Source of the DNA: Acidimicrobiaceae bacterium
GTDB taxonomy: Bacteria > Actinomycetota > Acidimicrobiia > Acidimicrobiales > Ilumatobacteraceae
Reading direction: 5' to 3'
NCBI GenBank assembly: GCA_020637295.1
Contig: JACJWF010000004.1
Span: 200,995-264,994, forward strand
Length of the DNA: 64,000 nucleotides
Part shown: positions 1 to 8,576 of the stretch, one piece after another
How the letters are laid out: each line of letters begins with the position of its first letter
How positions within the stretch are numbered: position 1 is the first letter of the stretch
The notes under the pieces: generated by a model
The model's input: only the letters and a program-made list of their open reading frames with translations
Databases searched by the model: none
What the model was told of the DNA's origin: nothing
Translations under genes and position numbers: made by a program

Positions 1-660
1 CGGCTCGAAGCGGCCGGCGGTCTCCACCTCCGCGGGGTGCGGCTCGTCGTCGTGGCGGCGGGCACGCAGGCGCACGGGCTCGGCGATCGGTGCATCGATG
101 TTGTCGACGAAGCGGTCCATCACCGGGGCCAGCGGATGGTCCACGAGCGTCACGCCCCAACGCTCCTGGACGGCCGTCGCGTCGGGCACCGACGCCACCA
201 GCCAGTCGCTGGGCGTGCCGACCACGCCGAGGCGGGCACGGTGCAGGCGGTGCCAGACGGCGATGTCGTGGATGGCCGCACGCAGTGCATGACCGTTCGG
301 TGGGTCGGTGGGCAGGGGCACGTGGAGCATCAGGATGCGCCCCCGGGCCCCGTCCATCTGCAGCCGGGCCAGCACCTCCAGCGCGGCCGGCAGGGAGTTC
401 TGGCCAGGATGGGTCAGCAGCAGCAGCGGCTCGCCCGGAACCAGTTGCTGGCGGGCCTGCCAGGCCTGCAGCACGTGGCGCTCGCTGCCGCCGGTGAGCA
501 CGAAGACGGCCAGCGGCAGCCGCGGGTCGGCGGCCTCGATGGAGCCGGCGACCTCGGCGCCCACGGCGGCGAACTGCGGCCGGAAGGCGTCGACGACGGC
601 ATCGACGGCAGCCATGTCGTGCAGGGCGGATGCGGCGGTGAGCACGGTGCACGTCGTCAT
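1..660 (-). CDS. L-fucose isomerase-like protein, N-terminal part (runs off the window)
   Basis: The 220 codons present read without a stop from an ATG at 660 down to base 1, so the C-terminal part lies outside the window. The N-terminus forms an alpha/beta pattern with segments such as LAVFVLTGGSER and LLLLTHPGQNS, followed by LGVVGTPSDWLVAS. This last motif resembles the sugar isomerase family related to L-fucose and L-arabinose isomerases (COG2407). Members interconvert aldoses and ketoses or are uncharacterised. The catalytic metal site would lie in the missing half, so the substrate cannot be judged. The family call rests on motif recognition alone and is moderately sure. Confidence 0.5.
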   Translation of the reverse strand, partial: MTTCTVLTAASALHDMAAVDAVVDAFRPQFAAVGAEVAGSIEAADPRLPLAVFVLTGGSERHVLQAWQARQQLVPGEPLLLLTHPGQNSLPAALEVLARLQMDGARGRILMLHVPLPTDPPNGHALRAAIHDIAVWHRLHRARLGVVGTPSDWLVASVPDATAVQERWGVTLVDHPLAPVMDRFVDNIDAPIAEPVRLRARRHDDEPHPAEVETAGRFEP

Positions 661-761
661 ACCGGCATCGCACCATTCGCAGCGCTGCGGGGACTAGGGC
701 ATGTGGTCCCCGTGGCGGGGGACCGAGTACCACCCGCCGCCGGCCGCTGCCACACTGCCGG

Positions 762-811
762 AAAAACCGAACGGGCCGACCCCAGAGTGTGTTCGTGAGC
801 CAGGGTCGGCC
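762..811 (-). terminator. Rho-independent-like terminator of the ABC importer operon
   Basis: Read on the minus strand, a perfect 9-bp inverted repeat (GGCCGACCC at 774-782, GGGTCGGCC at 803-811) is followed about 7 nt later by TTTTT (762-766). It lies about 100 nt beyond the stop of the DJ-1/PfpI gene. The 20-nt loop is larger than usual. A second hairpin (GGTCCCC/GGGGACC) lies further downstream near 704-724. Confidence 0.5.
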
Positions 812-907
812 AGGTGGCGACGGACCGGTCAGAGTTGCGCCACGACGTTCAGTTGAGAGTGAAGTCGCCGGACCCGCCCGTCGAGTTCCCGGGTTCTCGA
901 AAATCTT

Positions 908-1546
908 CTAGCGCCCCAGCATGCTGTCGTACATCGCCCGCACGGTGGCGGTCACGTGGGCCGGCGCGCAGCGGGGATGGCCGCTCTGGAACGGCGGGGC
1001 TGGGTCGTACTCCATGTCCAGCTGTGCTGCCTGTGCGTACTCGGTGGTGCTCAGCCGCTCCAGCAGGCGCAGGCCCATATCGATCCCCGCGGACACCCCG
1101 GCAGCCGTCATCACCTTGCCGTGTTCGACCACCCGCTCCTGGGTGGGGATGGCGCCGTAGCGGACCAAGTCGTCCATGCAGTACCAGTGGGTGGTCGCCC
1201 TCACGCCCTCCAGCACCCCGGCAGCGCCGAGGAGCAACGACCCTGTGCACACTGAGGTGGTCCATGTGGTTGTGCGATGTATCGCCCGGATCCAGTCCAC
1301 CAGCGGTCCACCCTCCTCGGCCATCGTGATGGCCGCCAAGCCGCCGGGCACCAGCAGCACGTCCAGCGCGTCGATCTCGTCGATGCTGCGCGTCGCCATC
1401 ATCGTGAACGAACCGCCGTTGCCCACTGGGCCGGCCTGCTCGGCGACGAACGCGAAGTCCGCTCCCGGCACGCCGGCCACCGAGTGGTACGGCCCGATGG
1501 CATCGAGCGCGGTGAAGCCGGGATACAGGAGGATGGCGATCTTCAT
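908..1546 (-). CDS. DJ-1/PfpI family protein (isonitrile hydratase-like)
   Basis: The 212-residue cytoplasmic protein has the DJ-1/PfpI fold signature: an N-terminal strand MKIAILLYPGFTALDAIGP, then VLLVPGG, and the nucleophile elbow TSVCTGSLLLGAAG with the expected reactive cysteine (about residue 100). The layout most resembles the isonitrile hydratase/transcription-regulator-like branch, but the substrate is unknown. The ATG at 1544-1546 overlaps the stop of the ABC ATPase gene (ATGA) and has AAGGAA upstream, so it is probably translationally coupled as the last gene of the importer operon. Whether it acts on the imported ligand is speculation. Confidence 0.8.
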   Translation of the reverse strand: MKIAILLYPGFTALDAIGPYHSVAGVPGADFAFVAEQAGPVGNGGSFTMMATRSIDEIDALDVLLVPGGLAAITMAEEGGPLVDWIRAIHRTTTWTTSVCTGSLLLGAAGVLEGVRATTHWYCMDDLVRYGAIPTQERVVEHGKVMTAAGVSAGIDMGLRLLERLSTTEYAQAAQLDMEYDPAPPFQSGHPRCAPAHVTATVRAMYDSMLGR

Positions 1547-2334
1547 GTGGGTTCCTTCGGTGTGGTGGAGAGCGGGGCGAACGTCAGGTGCAACGCACCG
1601 GTGAGCGGGTGTGTGCCGACATGGACACGCACCCGGAACACGTCCTCGATGAGCGCGGGTGTCAGGACGTCCGCCGGTGCACCAGTCACCACTGCGTGCC
1701 CACCTCGCATGACGGTGACGCGGTCGCAAACGGCCGCGGCGTGGTCCAGGTCGTGGAGCGCCACCACAGTGGTGAGACCGGCGTCGCGGACCAGTCCCAG
1801 GAGCTCGAGTTGGGCGTGGACGTCGAGGTGGTTCGTCGGCTCGTCAAGGAGCAGCACGGGCGCCTGCTGAGCGACGGCGCGGGCCAGGTACACACGTTGG
1901 CGTTCGCCGCCGGACAAGGTGGCTACCATCCGCCTGGCAGCCCACGTCATGCCGACCTCGGCTATGGCCGCGTCGACGAGCCGGTCGTCCTCTTGCGCGT
2001 AGTGGCCGAACAGCCCGCCGTGCGCCGTGCGGCCCATCGCCACCGTGTCGCGGACGGTGAAATCCAGGTCTGCCGTGGCGTCTTGGGTGACGACCGCCCG
2101 CCGATGGGCCGCAACGCGGGCCGACAGGTCGCGCCAGAGATCGGCACCTCCGAGGAGGACGGTTCCAGCAGCGGGGCGCAGCGCCCGGTACAGGCAGCGC
2201 AGCAGTGTGCTCTTGCCCGAGCCGTTGGGCCCGACGAGTCCGTGCACCTCGCCCGGCGCGACCACCATGGTCGCGTCGTGGACGATCACGACATCGTCGA
2301 TGGCGAGCCGGACCCCGCGCACCTCGACGTTCAT
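1543..2334 (-). CDS. ABC transporter ATP-binding protein, iron-siderophore/cobalamin (FecE/BtuD) type
   Basis: This 263-residue ATPase energises uptake through the neighbouring permease. It shows Walker A GPNGSGKST near residue 37, the Q-loop region VVTQDA, signature LSGGERQR, Walker B VLLLDEPTNHLD and the switch histidine in VALHDL. Length and order match FecE-type subunits. The start ATG at 2332-2334 overlaps the permease stop (ATGA) and its own stop overlaps the next gene. From memory, the sequence also resembles the subfamily proposed, not proven, to transport the deazaflavin precursor F420-0; a siderophore, heme or corrinoid substrate is equally open. Confidence 0.9.
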   Translation of the reverse strand: MNVEVRGVRLAIDDVVIVHDATMVVAPGEVHGLVGPNGSGKSTLLRCLYRALRPAAGTVLLGGADLWRDLSARVAAHRRAVVTQDATADLDFTVRDTVAMGRTAHGGLFGHYAQEDDRLVDAAIAEVGMTWAARRMVATLSGGERQRVYLARAVAQQAPVLLLDEPTNHLDVHAQLELLGLVRDAGLTTVVALHDLDHAAAVCDRVTVMRGGHAVVTGAPADVLTPALIEDVFRVRVHVGTHPLTGALHLTFAPLSTTPKEPT

Positions 2335-3347
2335 GCCGTTCCCTTCGATGCACGACGCATGAGCGCGAGGAAGAACGGGGCGCCGAGCACGGCGGTGAAG
2401 ATGCCCACCGGATACTCGTTGGGGCGGTCGAAGACGCGGCTCAGCAGGTCGACGAGAACCATGAAGGACGCCCCGCCGAGCGCGGCCACCGGCAGGACTC
2501 GTCGGTGGTCCGGGCCGACTACCAGGCGGGTCATGTGCGGCACGAGCAGTCCGACGAAGCCGATCCCGCCGGCCACCGCGACGGCCGTCGCCGTCAGCAA
2601 CGAGGCGGCGACCAGCAGTTCGATGCGGAACCGGTTGGTGTCCACGCCCAGGCCGCTGGCGGTGTCGTCGCCGGTGGTCATGACGTTCATCCATCGCCCG
2701 CGGACCACCAGCCACGCCGTGGTGAGGACCATCACGACCGTGGGGATTCGCAGGTCGTCCCATCCGGCCCCGGCGAAGCTGCCGAGCATCCAGAACATGG
2801 TGCCGCGCAGCTCCAGCGGGTTGACCTGCAGCTGGACCAGTGAGGTGAGCGCAGTGGTCAGGTAGCTCACCGCCACCCCGGCAAGGACCAGGCGGGCGGG
2901 GCCGATCCGCCCTGCCCGCTGGGCGAGTGTGAAGACCAGGATGAGCGTGATCGTCGCCCCGGCGAAGGCGGCCCCGCTGATGCCGAGCCCTCCGAGCGCC
3001 GACGAGCCGAGCAGTACGGCGAGCACTGCGCCGAACGAGGCGCCGGAGGACACGCCGAGGACGTACGGATCGGCGAGCGGGTTCCGGGCCAGCACCTGCA
3101 GCGCAGTGCCGGCGACTGCCAGCCCGCCGCCGACGACGGCGGCCAGCAGCACTCGAGGTGTACGGAACTGCCAGATGATCTGGTCGTCGCCGCCCTTGAC
3201 CACGTCGCCGATCCCGAGATGGGACAGGACGACCCGCCACACGGTCCCGAGCGGCAACGTGACCGTCCCGAACGAGATGCCGACCAGAACGCTGAGCGCG
3301 AGCACGATGGCCAGTGCGGCGACGAGCACCGACAGGCCCTTGCCCAT
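2331..3347 (-). CDS. FecCD-family ABC transporter permease
   Basis: This integral membrane subunit of 338 residues has about nine or ten hydrophobic segments and the FecCD family hallmarks: RTPRVLLAAVVGGGLAVAGTALQ near the N-terminus, NPLADPYVLGVSSGAS, and GGIGFVGLLVPHMTRLVVGPDHR towards the C-terminus. It would form the homodimeric channel for a periplasmic-type substrate-binding protein. I chose the ATG at 3345-3347. A TTG at 3393-3395, overlapping the end of the binding-protein gene, would add a short basic leader and cannot be excluded. The gene sits between the binding protein and ATPase with ATGA coupling downstream. Confidence 0.9.
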   Translation of the reverse strand: MGKGLSVLVAALAIVLALSVLVGISFGTVTLPLGTVWRVVLSHLGIGDVVKGGDDQIIWQFRTPRVLLAAVVGGGLAVAGTALQVLARNPLADPYVLGVSSGASFGAVLAVLLGSSALGGLGISGAAFAGATITLILVFTLAQRAGRIGPARLVLAGVAVSYLTTALTSLVQLQVNPLELRGTMFWMLGSFAGAGWDDLRIPTVVMVLTTAWLVVRGRWMNVMTTGDDTASGLGVDTNRFRIELLVAASLLTATAVAVAGGIGFVGLLVPHMTRLVVGPDHRRVLPVAALGGASFMVLVDLLSRVFDRPNEYPVGIFTAVLGAPFFLALMRRASKGTA

Positions 3348-3387
3348 GACGAGGAAGGGCCGCCGGTCGGGAGTCGGACGGACGGGC

Positions 3388-4539
3388 TCAGCCAAGCGTG
3401 GCGATGGCGTCGGCGATCCGCTGGATGGCAATCGCGTTGTGCGGCCCGAGGTAGGCGCTCTCCGCCACGGTCGTGTACGTGCCGGACTTGGCGGCGTCCC
3501 ATTGGGGGTACATCGCGAAGATCTGGGCAGCGTACGCGGCGGCATCCTCGCCATCCATGAACAGGCCGATCACCAGCACGTCGACGTCTGCGGCAGCCAG
3601 TGCCTCGGCGCTGATGTTCGATGAGTCGTTGAAGGTGGCGAAGTCGGGGAACGCGTTCACGCCGCCGGCAGCCTCGATGATCGAGTCGGTGAAGGGCCCG
3701 GCGAACACGCCTGGGACACCCGTCTGGTCCATCATCGACATGCCGGGATAGGCGAGCAGCACGTGGACGTCGCCGCCGCTTGCCGGCGGCTGGATGGCGG
3801 CGATGGCCTCGCGGGCGTGCTCGATGACGTGGCCGGCTTCGTGCTGCACGTCGAAGATCAGCCCGAGCTCCTCGAGCAGCTCGAAGGACGCCTCATACGT
3901 CTGGTTCTCGTTCTTCGCCACGTCCTCGGGGCGCGGGTCGGTCACGCCGAACGCGCAGTTCACCGGTGTGACATAGCTGTTGATGCCGGCCTCGGCCAGT
4001 TCGTCGCGTGTGGCCAGACCCATCTCCGAGGAGAATCCGCCGGACCAGGTGCTGACCACCAGGTCGGGCTGGAGCGCCAACACCTGCTCACGCGGCACCT
4101 CGTAGTTCTCGTTGAGCGTCATGCCACCGTTGGGGATGGCCATGATCTGCTCCAGCATCCCGTCCACGTCCGAGACGCCGTACATCTGGCTGTTGGCCAG
4201 GATGCGGTCCTCGATGCCGAGCGCAATGAAGCTCTCCACCTCGGCGACCGATGTGCCGTTGAGAATCACGACCCGCTCCGGTGCCTTCTCGAAGGTGACT
4301 TGGCGCCCGCAGTTGTCGATGGTCAGTGGATACTGGGTGCGCTCGCCCCCGTGCTCCACCGTGTCCGGCACCGTGGTGTCGAGGCCCGTGGTGGCGGGCG
4401 TGGTCGTGTCAGGCGCGGCGGCCGTGGCGGCGACCGTCGTGGGCGTTGCGGTGGTGGACGCGTCGTTGGTGTCGTCGCCACAGGCAGTGACGGCGACGAG
4501 GAGCGCGGCGCAGAGAAGTGATGATCTGGAGAGGTTCAC
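3388..4539 (-). CDS. ABC transporter substrate-binding lipoprotein (PeriBP type III, FecB/BtuF-like)
   Basis: A lipoprotein signal peptide ends in the lipobox VTAC (Cys 20). A Thr/Pro-rich linker follows, and then a binding domain starting YPLTIDNCGRQVTFEKAPERVV. That opening, together with QVLALQPDLVVSTW and the C-terminal TVAESAYLG region, is typical of class III binding proteins for siderophores, heme, corrinoids and the proposed F420-0 transporters. The ligand cannot be read from sequence. At 383 residues it is complete. It is the first gene of the importer operon; the 51-bp gap upstream shows no clear IdeR/DtxR box or riboswitch by eye. Confidence 0.88.
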   Translation of the reverse strand: MNLSRSSLLCAALLVAVTACGDDTNDASTTATPTTVAATAAAPDTTTPATTGLDTTVPDTVEHGGERTQYPLTIDNCGRQVTFEKAPERVVILNGTSVAEVESFIALGIEDRILANSQMYGVSDVDGMLEQIMAIPNGGMTLNENYEVPREQVLALQPDLVVSTWSGGFSSEMGLATRDELAEAGINSYVTPVNCAFGVTDPRPEDVAKNENQTYEASFELLEELGLIFDVQHEAGHVIEHAREAIAAIQPPASGGDVHVLLAYPGMSMMDQTGVPGVFAGPFTDSIIEAAGGVNAFPDFATFNDSSNISAEALAAADVDVLVIGLFMDGEDAAAYAAQIFAMYPQWDAAKSGTYTTVAESAYLGPHNAIAIQRIADAIATLG

Positions 4540-4590
4540 GGCGTCCTAGTCGCCGCAGTCGCCGGTTTGGTTCCGCAGATTCTGAGCAGG

Positions 4591-7590
4591 TCACCGTCGT
4601 CCGGCGTGCTCCAGTTCGACCAGCACGGTGCGGCCGCGTTGGTAGACGGCGTCGTCGTCCTGCCACGACGGCGAGAAGGCGCTGCGGTCCAGTTCGTCGG
4701 CCAGCCAGCGGGCGTCCTCGCCGGTCAGCACCTCGGCCAGGTCCCGGTTCGGTTCCGTCCCGCCCGCGCCGGCGCGGGTGGCGGCGACGGTGAAGCGGTC
4801 CTGGAGGACGCCCCAGCGGCCGCGGCGGCGGCGTCGCACCGCCGCCCGCCCGGACCGGCCGGCGACGATGACGACGAGCAGTCCGCCGCCCCCCAGCACC
4901 AGGTGCGGCGCATGGTCGGTGACGAACCCGGCGACGGCGTCGAACAGTTCCCCACCCACGCTCACGTCGTCGGCCTCGCCGGGCAGCGGCACCGCGGCCG
5001 TCGGATCGAAGGCCACCCATCCGTCGTCGGGGAAGCGGACCTCCACCCACGCGTGGGCGTCGTGAGCACGGCTGATCCACACCCCGGCGATGTGGTCCCG
5101 CTCGCTGGGGACGTAGCCGGTGGCGATGCGTGCCGGCACGCCGAGGGAGCGCAGCAGCACGGCCATGGCCGACGCGATCTGCTCACAGAAACCCCGGCGC
5201 GACTCGAACAGGAACCAGTCCACTGCGTCGCCACCTTCCGGGGGCAGCGATGCCTCCAAGTCGTAGGCGACGTGATCGGTCAGCCAGGCGTCGATCGCCT
5301 GGATCACCTCGTACGTGGACGTCGTCCCCTCGGCCAACTCCGCCGCCAGTTGGCGGGTGCGTTCGGTGGTGGTGCCGGGGAGTTGCACGTACTGCGCCGG
5401 TGCCCCCAGCGCGGCAAGGTCGCCCTGCGAGGCCAGCGAGTCTGGCGTCGCCGACGAGCGCACGGACAGCACCGTGTAGGCGCTGCCCGCAGGCAGCACC
5501 ACCCCGGCGCGGAGGGCGCCGTCCAGGCGCTGCCAGACGGGCGCGTCGAGCAGCAGTCGGTAGGCGCGCGGTGCGGCGAAGATGATGTTCGGCAGGTCGA
5601 CCTGCGGGTAGAAGGTCTGCAGGAGGGTCTCGCCGTCCGCCACGCCCAGCACATCACCCGATGCCCTTCCGAAGGCGTGGTCAGGTCCCTCGGTCCGCAG
5701 CCCGGCGTCCTCGTCCACGAACCAGGTCGTGCCGTCGAACGTGGTGAAGGTCTGCCCTCGCCAGAAGTCCGGCTGCGGGCTGCGGACGCGCAGCACCACC
5801 TCGTCGCCGAGGTTGCCGCGCAGCGACGTGTCCATCCGGTTGCTGAAGCCGGGGTAACTCGCGGCCGCGCCGCCGGTGCGCTTGCCCGGCCCCTGCACCG
5901 CCCCGCCGAGCAGGGGCGACCCACCGGGGGTCGCCAGGCCGCCGTCGTCGAGCACCTCGCGCCGCTCGCTGAGGAAGCTCGGCAGCGTCAACTGGGCCGG
6001 GCCGTCCGGCACAGGGATGACCACGAGCCCGGCGACGGTCGAGATGGCCGCCAGCGCGGCCCCGGTGACCGGCGCCAGCCCGTGGCGCCAGCGAACGCCG
6101 CGGGACGGTGCGGCAGCCGAGCCCCGCGTCGCCGGCCGCCGGTCGGGCCGGCCGACGAGTTGTGACGCCACCGCCAGCAGGAGTATCGATGCCAGCAACC
6201 AGGCACCGAGCCGGTCGTCCACGCGGATGCCGCCGGCGTAGGCCACGAGCACCGCGGCGATGGCCAGCGTCACCCGCGCCGAACGGCGGTCGGTGCACTC
6301 GAAGCCCTGCATCACGAACAGCGCCAGCAGCACCTGGGGCATCACGAAGCGCAGCACCGATGCCGGTGTGTCCACCGCGCTGACGTCGATGAGCGCGGCG
6401 CCGACACCGACGCCACAGGCCAGGCCCATGCTCTGGCGGAGTCCCTTGGCCACCGGGTGACGCATGGTGGTGAGGCCCGCGCCGGCAGCCAGGCCGGCCG
6501 CCACGACGGCGATGTGGAACGCCCCGTAGCCCAGTGGCTGGAGCACCATCACCGCCGGCGCCAGGCAGGCTGCTGCGATCGCCCACCGCGCTGTGCGGAC
6601 GACGGAGGTGTCTGGCTCTGCGTGGGTCACCCCGACGGGCCGGCGCCACCACGGCACCGGCGGTGGCGTCGGGTCGGGTCCGTCGAAGACGGCCGCCCAG
6701 CGCAGCAGTGCCGTGGGGTCGGCGGCGTCGTGCGGCTCACCGATGCGGGTGCCGTCCACCTCGACGATCGACGCGCCGGCGCCCAGCGACCAGGCCGCCT
6801 CCACGGCGCTGCGGACGCGCGCCGCTTCGGCGGCAGCATCGCCGGTGCCGCGCCGGGCCTCCACGACGTGCCGCTCCACCGCGTTGGTCCGCTGCTGGCG
6901 GACGATCACCTCGCCCGCACGCCACGACGAGGGCCAGTGGATGGTGGCCGCCTCGTCACCGTCCCGCCACGGCCGCACACTGTCCAACTCGTCGTGCCCG
7001 CGCACCGGAGCGCCTGGTGCCACACCGGCGGCCTCGTCGGCGAGCGGCATCGTGTGCGCCGGCACGGCGGCTGCGGCCGGGGCCACCCACATCGGGTCGC
7101 AGCGGACGGTGAAGGACCGTCGCCACCAGAACAGGCCGATGCGGCCGGCACTCGCCACCGTCACCCGCACCTCGTCCCAACGGCCCCGGGCGGGGCCGGT
7201 GCCGGTGATCTCGCACCGCTCGCTGCGGCACCATCCGGCGGCGACCCGCTCCGCCGTCGCAACCGCGCCGTCCGCGGGCCGGGCGACCCGGACCTCGACG
7301 TGCACGGGCCATCTCCCCGTCACCTCGACGACGGCGGTGAGCGGCTCCCCGGTGGTCGCCACGGCCGGCAGTTCCACGCCGACCACGCCGGCGCGGCGCA
7401 GCCGCAGCGGCGCAGCGACGAACCCGGCGGCCATCGCCACCAGGCCGGCCATCAGCAGGATCACGACGCTGCTGGCGCCGGTGAGCAGCGCGATGGCTAC
7501 GCCGACCACCCATGCCGCGGCGAACGCCCACGCGCCGCGGGCGGGCCCGGCGGGCCTCAGCGGCGCGGTGCGGGAACCCCGGCCAGGCAC
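4591..7590 (-). CDS. Fused DUF58-transglutaminase membrane protein
   Basis: This 999-residue protein joins two parts that are usually separate genes. The N-terminal half has two transmembrane segments (about residues 22-60) and a DUF58 domain with its signature RPWRDGDEAATIHWP near 206-220. The second half resembles TgpA: several membrane segments (about 345-500), a large extracytoplasmic region, and a transglutaminase-like core with Cys in RRGFCEQIASAM (about 800), His in AHAWVEVRF (about 845) and Asp in AFDPT (about 860). A last membrane helix precedes a cytoplasmic tail. The GTG start at 7590 lies inside the end of the MoxR gene. MoxR-DUF58-TgpA sets are common; their substrate is unknown. 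Confidence 0.88.
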   Translation of the reverse strand: MPGRGSRTAPLRPAGPARGAWAFAAAWVVGVAIALLTGASSVVILLMAGLVAMAAGFVAAPLRLRRAGVVGVELPAVATTGEPLTAVVEVTGRWPVHVEVRVARPADGAVATAERVAAGWCRSERCEITGTGPARGRWDEVRVTVASAGRIGLFWWRRSFTVRCDPMWVAPAAAAVPAHTMPLADEAAGVAPGAPVRGHDELDSVRPWRDGDEAATIHWPSSWRAGEVIVRQQRTNAVERHVVEARRGTGDAAAEAARVRSAVEAAWSLGAGASIVEVDGTRIGEPHDAADPTALLRWAAVFDGPDPTPPPVPWWRRPVGVTHAEPDTSVVRTARWAIAAACLAPAVMVLQPLGYGAFHIAVVAAGLAAGAGLTTMRHPVAKGLRQSMGLACGVGVGAALIDVSAVDTPASVLRFVMPQVLLALFVMQGFECTDRRSARVTLAIAAVLVAYAGGIRVDDRLGAWLLASILLLAVASQLVGRPDRRPATRGSAAAPSRGVRWRHGLAPVTGAALAAISTVAGLVVIPVPDGPAQLTLPSFLSERREVLDDGGLATPGGSPLLGGAVQGPGKRTGGAAASYPGFSNRMDTSLRGNLGDEVVLRVRSPQPDFWRGQTFTTFDGTTWFVDEDAGLRTEGPDHAFGRASGDVLGVADGETLLQTFYPQVDLPNIIFAAPRAYRLLLDAPVWQRLDGALRAGVVLPAGSAYTVLSVRSSATPDSLASQGDLAALGAPAQYVQLPGTTTERTRQLAAELAEGTTSTYEVIQAIDAWLTDHVAYDLEASLPPEGGDAVDWFLFESRRGFCEQIASAMAVLLRSLGVPARIATGYVPSERDHIAGVWISRAHDAHAWVEVRFPDDGWVAFDPTAAVPLPGEADDVSVGGELFDAVAGFVTDHAPHLVLGGGGLLVVIVAGRSGRAAVRRRRRGRWGVLQDRFTVAATRAGAGGTEPNRDLAEVLTGEDARWLADELDRSAFSPSWQDDDAVYQRGRTVLVELEHAGRR

Positions 7591-8516
7591 TCGTCGACCA
7601 CCTCTGCCGCGGCCTCGCCCGCCGCGGTGACGATCCGGTGGGCCAGCGTCGCCCGGGATGCCCGGGCAATGTCGTGCGGGGCCACGTAGTCGCGCCCGTC
7701 GAGGGTGGCGAACGCCCGCGCCATCGCGACGGTGGCCACGCCGGCCCGAGTGGACGCGCCCAACCGCACCCGCGGGTGGCTGCGGGTGGCCCGCAGCACG
7801 TCCACCGCGTAGCGGGCGACGGTGTCGTCCAGATGCACGGTCCGGACCGCGCTCCGGGCGGCCAGCATCGCCGCTGGATCGACCACGGCGGCCAGGCTGT
7901 CCAGCCGGGTGCGGCCGCGCCGACCGGCCAGCACCTCCAGTTCCTCCTCGGCGCCGGCCCGGCCCAGCGACACGGCTGCCATGAAGCGGTCCGTCACGCC
8001 CTCGGCCAGTGGGTAGGTGCCGGCCATCTGCACGGGGTTCTGGGTGGCGACCACGAAGAACGGCTCGGGCACCCGGTGCGCCACCCCGTCCACCGTCACG
8101 GTGCCCTCCTCCATCACTTCCAGCAGCGCGGACTGGGTGCGGGCGTTGGCCCGGTTGAGCTCGTCGAACAGCACGACGTGGGCGAACACCGGGCCGGGGC
8201 GGAAGCGCAGGCCGAAGCCGTCACCGTCCGGTGCCAGCGTGCCGGTGACGTCGCCCGGCAGCAGGTCGGCCGTGCCCTGGACACGGCGGAACGCGCCGCC
8301 GGACGCGGCGGCCAGCGACTGGGCCAGCAGTGTCTTGCCGACGCCCGGCACGTCCTCCACCAGCAGGTGGCCGCCGGCCAGCACACAGGCCACCGCGACC
8401 TCGATCTGATCGTGGCGCCCGGCCAGCACACCACCCACGGCGCGCCCCAGTGCCACCCCCACCCGGTGTCCGTGGGCGAGCGCGGTGGGACTCTCGCTGG
8501 TGACTGCGGGCGTCAT
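7557..8516 (-). CDS. MoxR-family AAA+ ATPase
   Basis: This cytoplasmic ATPase of 319 residues has Walker A EDVPGVGKT, Walker B VVLFDELNRAN, sensor 1 ATQNPVQMAGTYPL and the GVTDRF arginine finger region, in the usual MoxR order. MoxR proteins act as chaperone-like remodelers of partner proteins, often ones encoded beside them. Here the partner is the fused DUF58-transglutaminase protein, whose start overlaps this gene by 34 bp. The ATG at 8514-8516 was chosen; a GTG at 8537 is possible. No good ribosome binding site is seen for either. Confidence 0.9.
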   Translation of the reverse strand: MTPAVTSESPTALAHGHRVGVALGRAVGGVLAGRHDQIEVAVACVLAGGHLLVEDVPGVGKTLLAQSLAAASGGAFRRVQGTADLLPGDVTGTLAPDGDGFGLRFRPGPVFAHVVLFDELNRANARTQSALLEVMEEGTVTVDGVAHRVPEPFFVVATQNPVQMAGTYPLAEGVTDRFMAAVSLGRAGAEEELEVLAGRRGRTRLDSLAAVVDPAAMLAARSAVRTVHLDDTVARYAVDVLRATRSHPRVRLGASTRAGVATVAMARAFATLDGRDYVAPHDIARASRATLAHRIVTAAGEAAAEVVDECLAGVPAPRR

Positions 8517-8576
8517 ACGAGTGTGTGATCGGCACACGAAGCGGCCGACTTGACCATTCCGAGCGACGCCGACCCG

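Noticed and set aside
37..798. Plus-strand open frame of 253 codons at the window start
   Set aside because: It is antisense to the fucose-isomerase-like gene, which shows coherent family motifs and hydrophobic periodicity.
4540..4590. IdeR/DtxR iron box or cobalamin riboswitch before the ABC importer
   Set aside because: The 51-bp gap shows neither the TTAGG-type palindrome nor B12-box sequence by eye.
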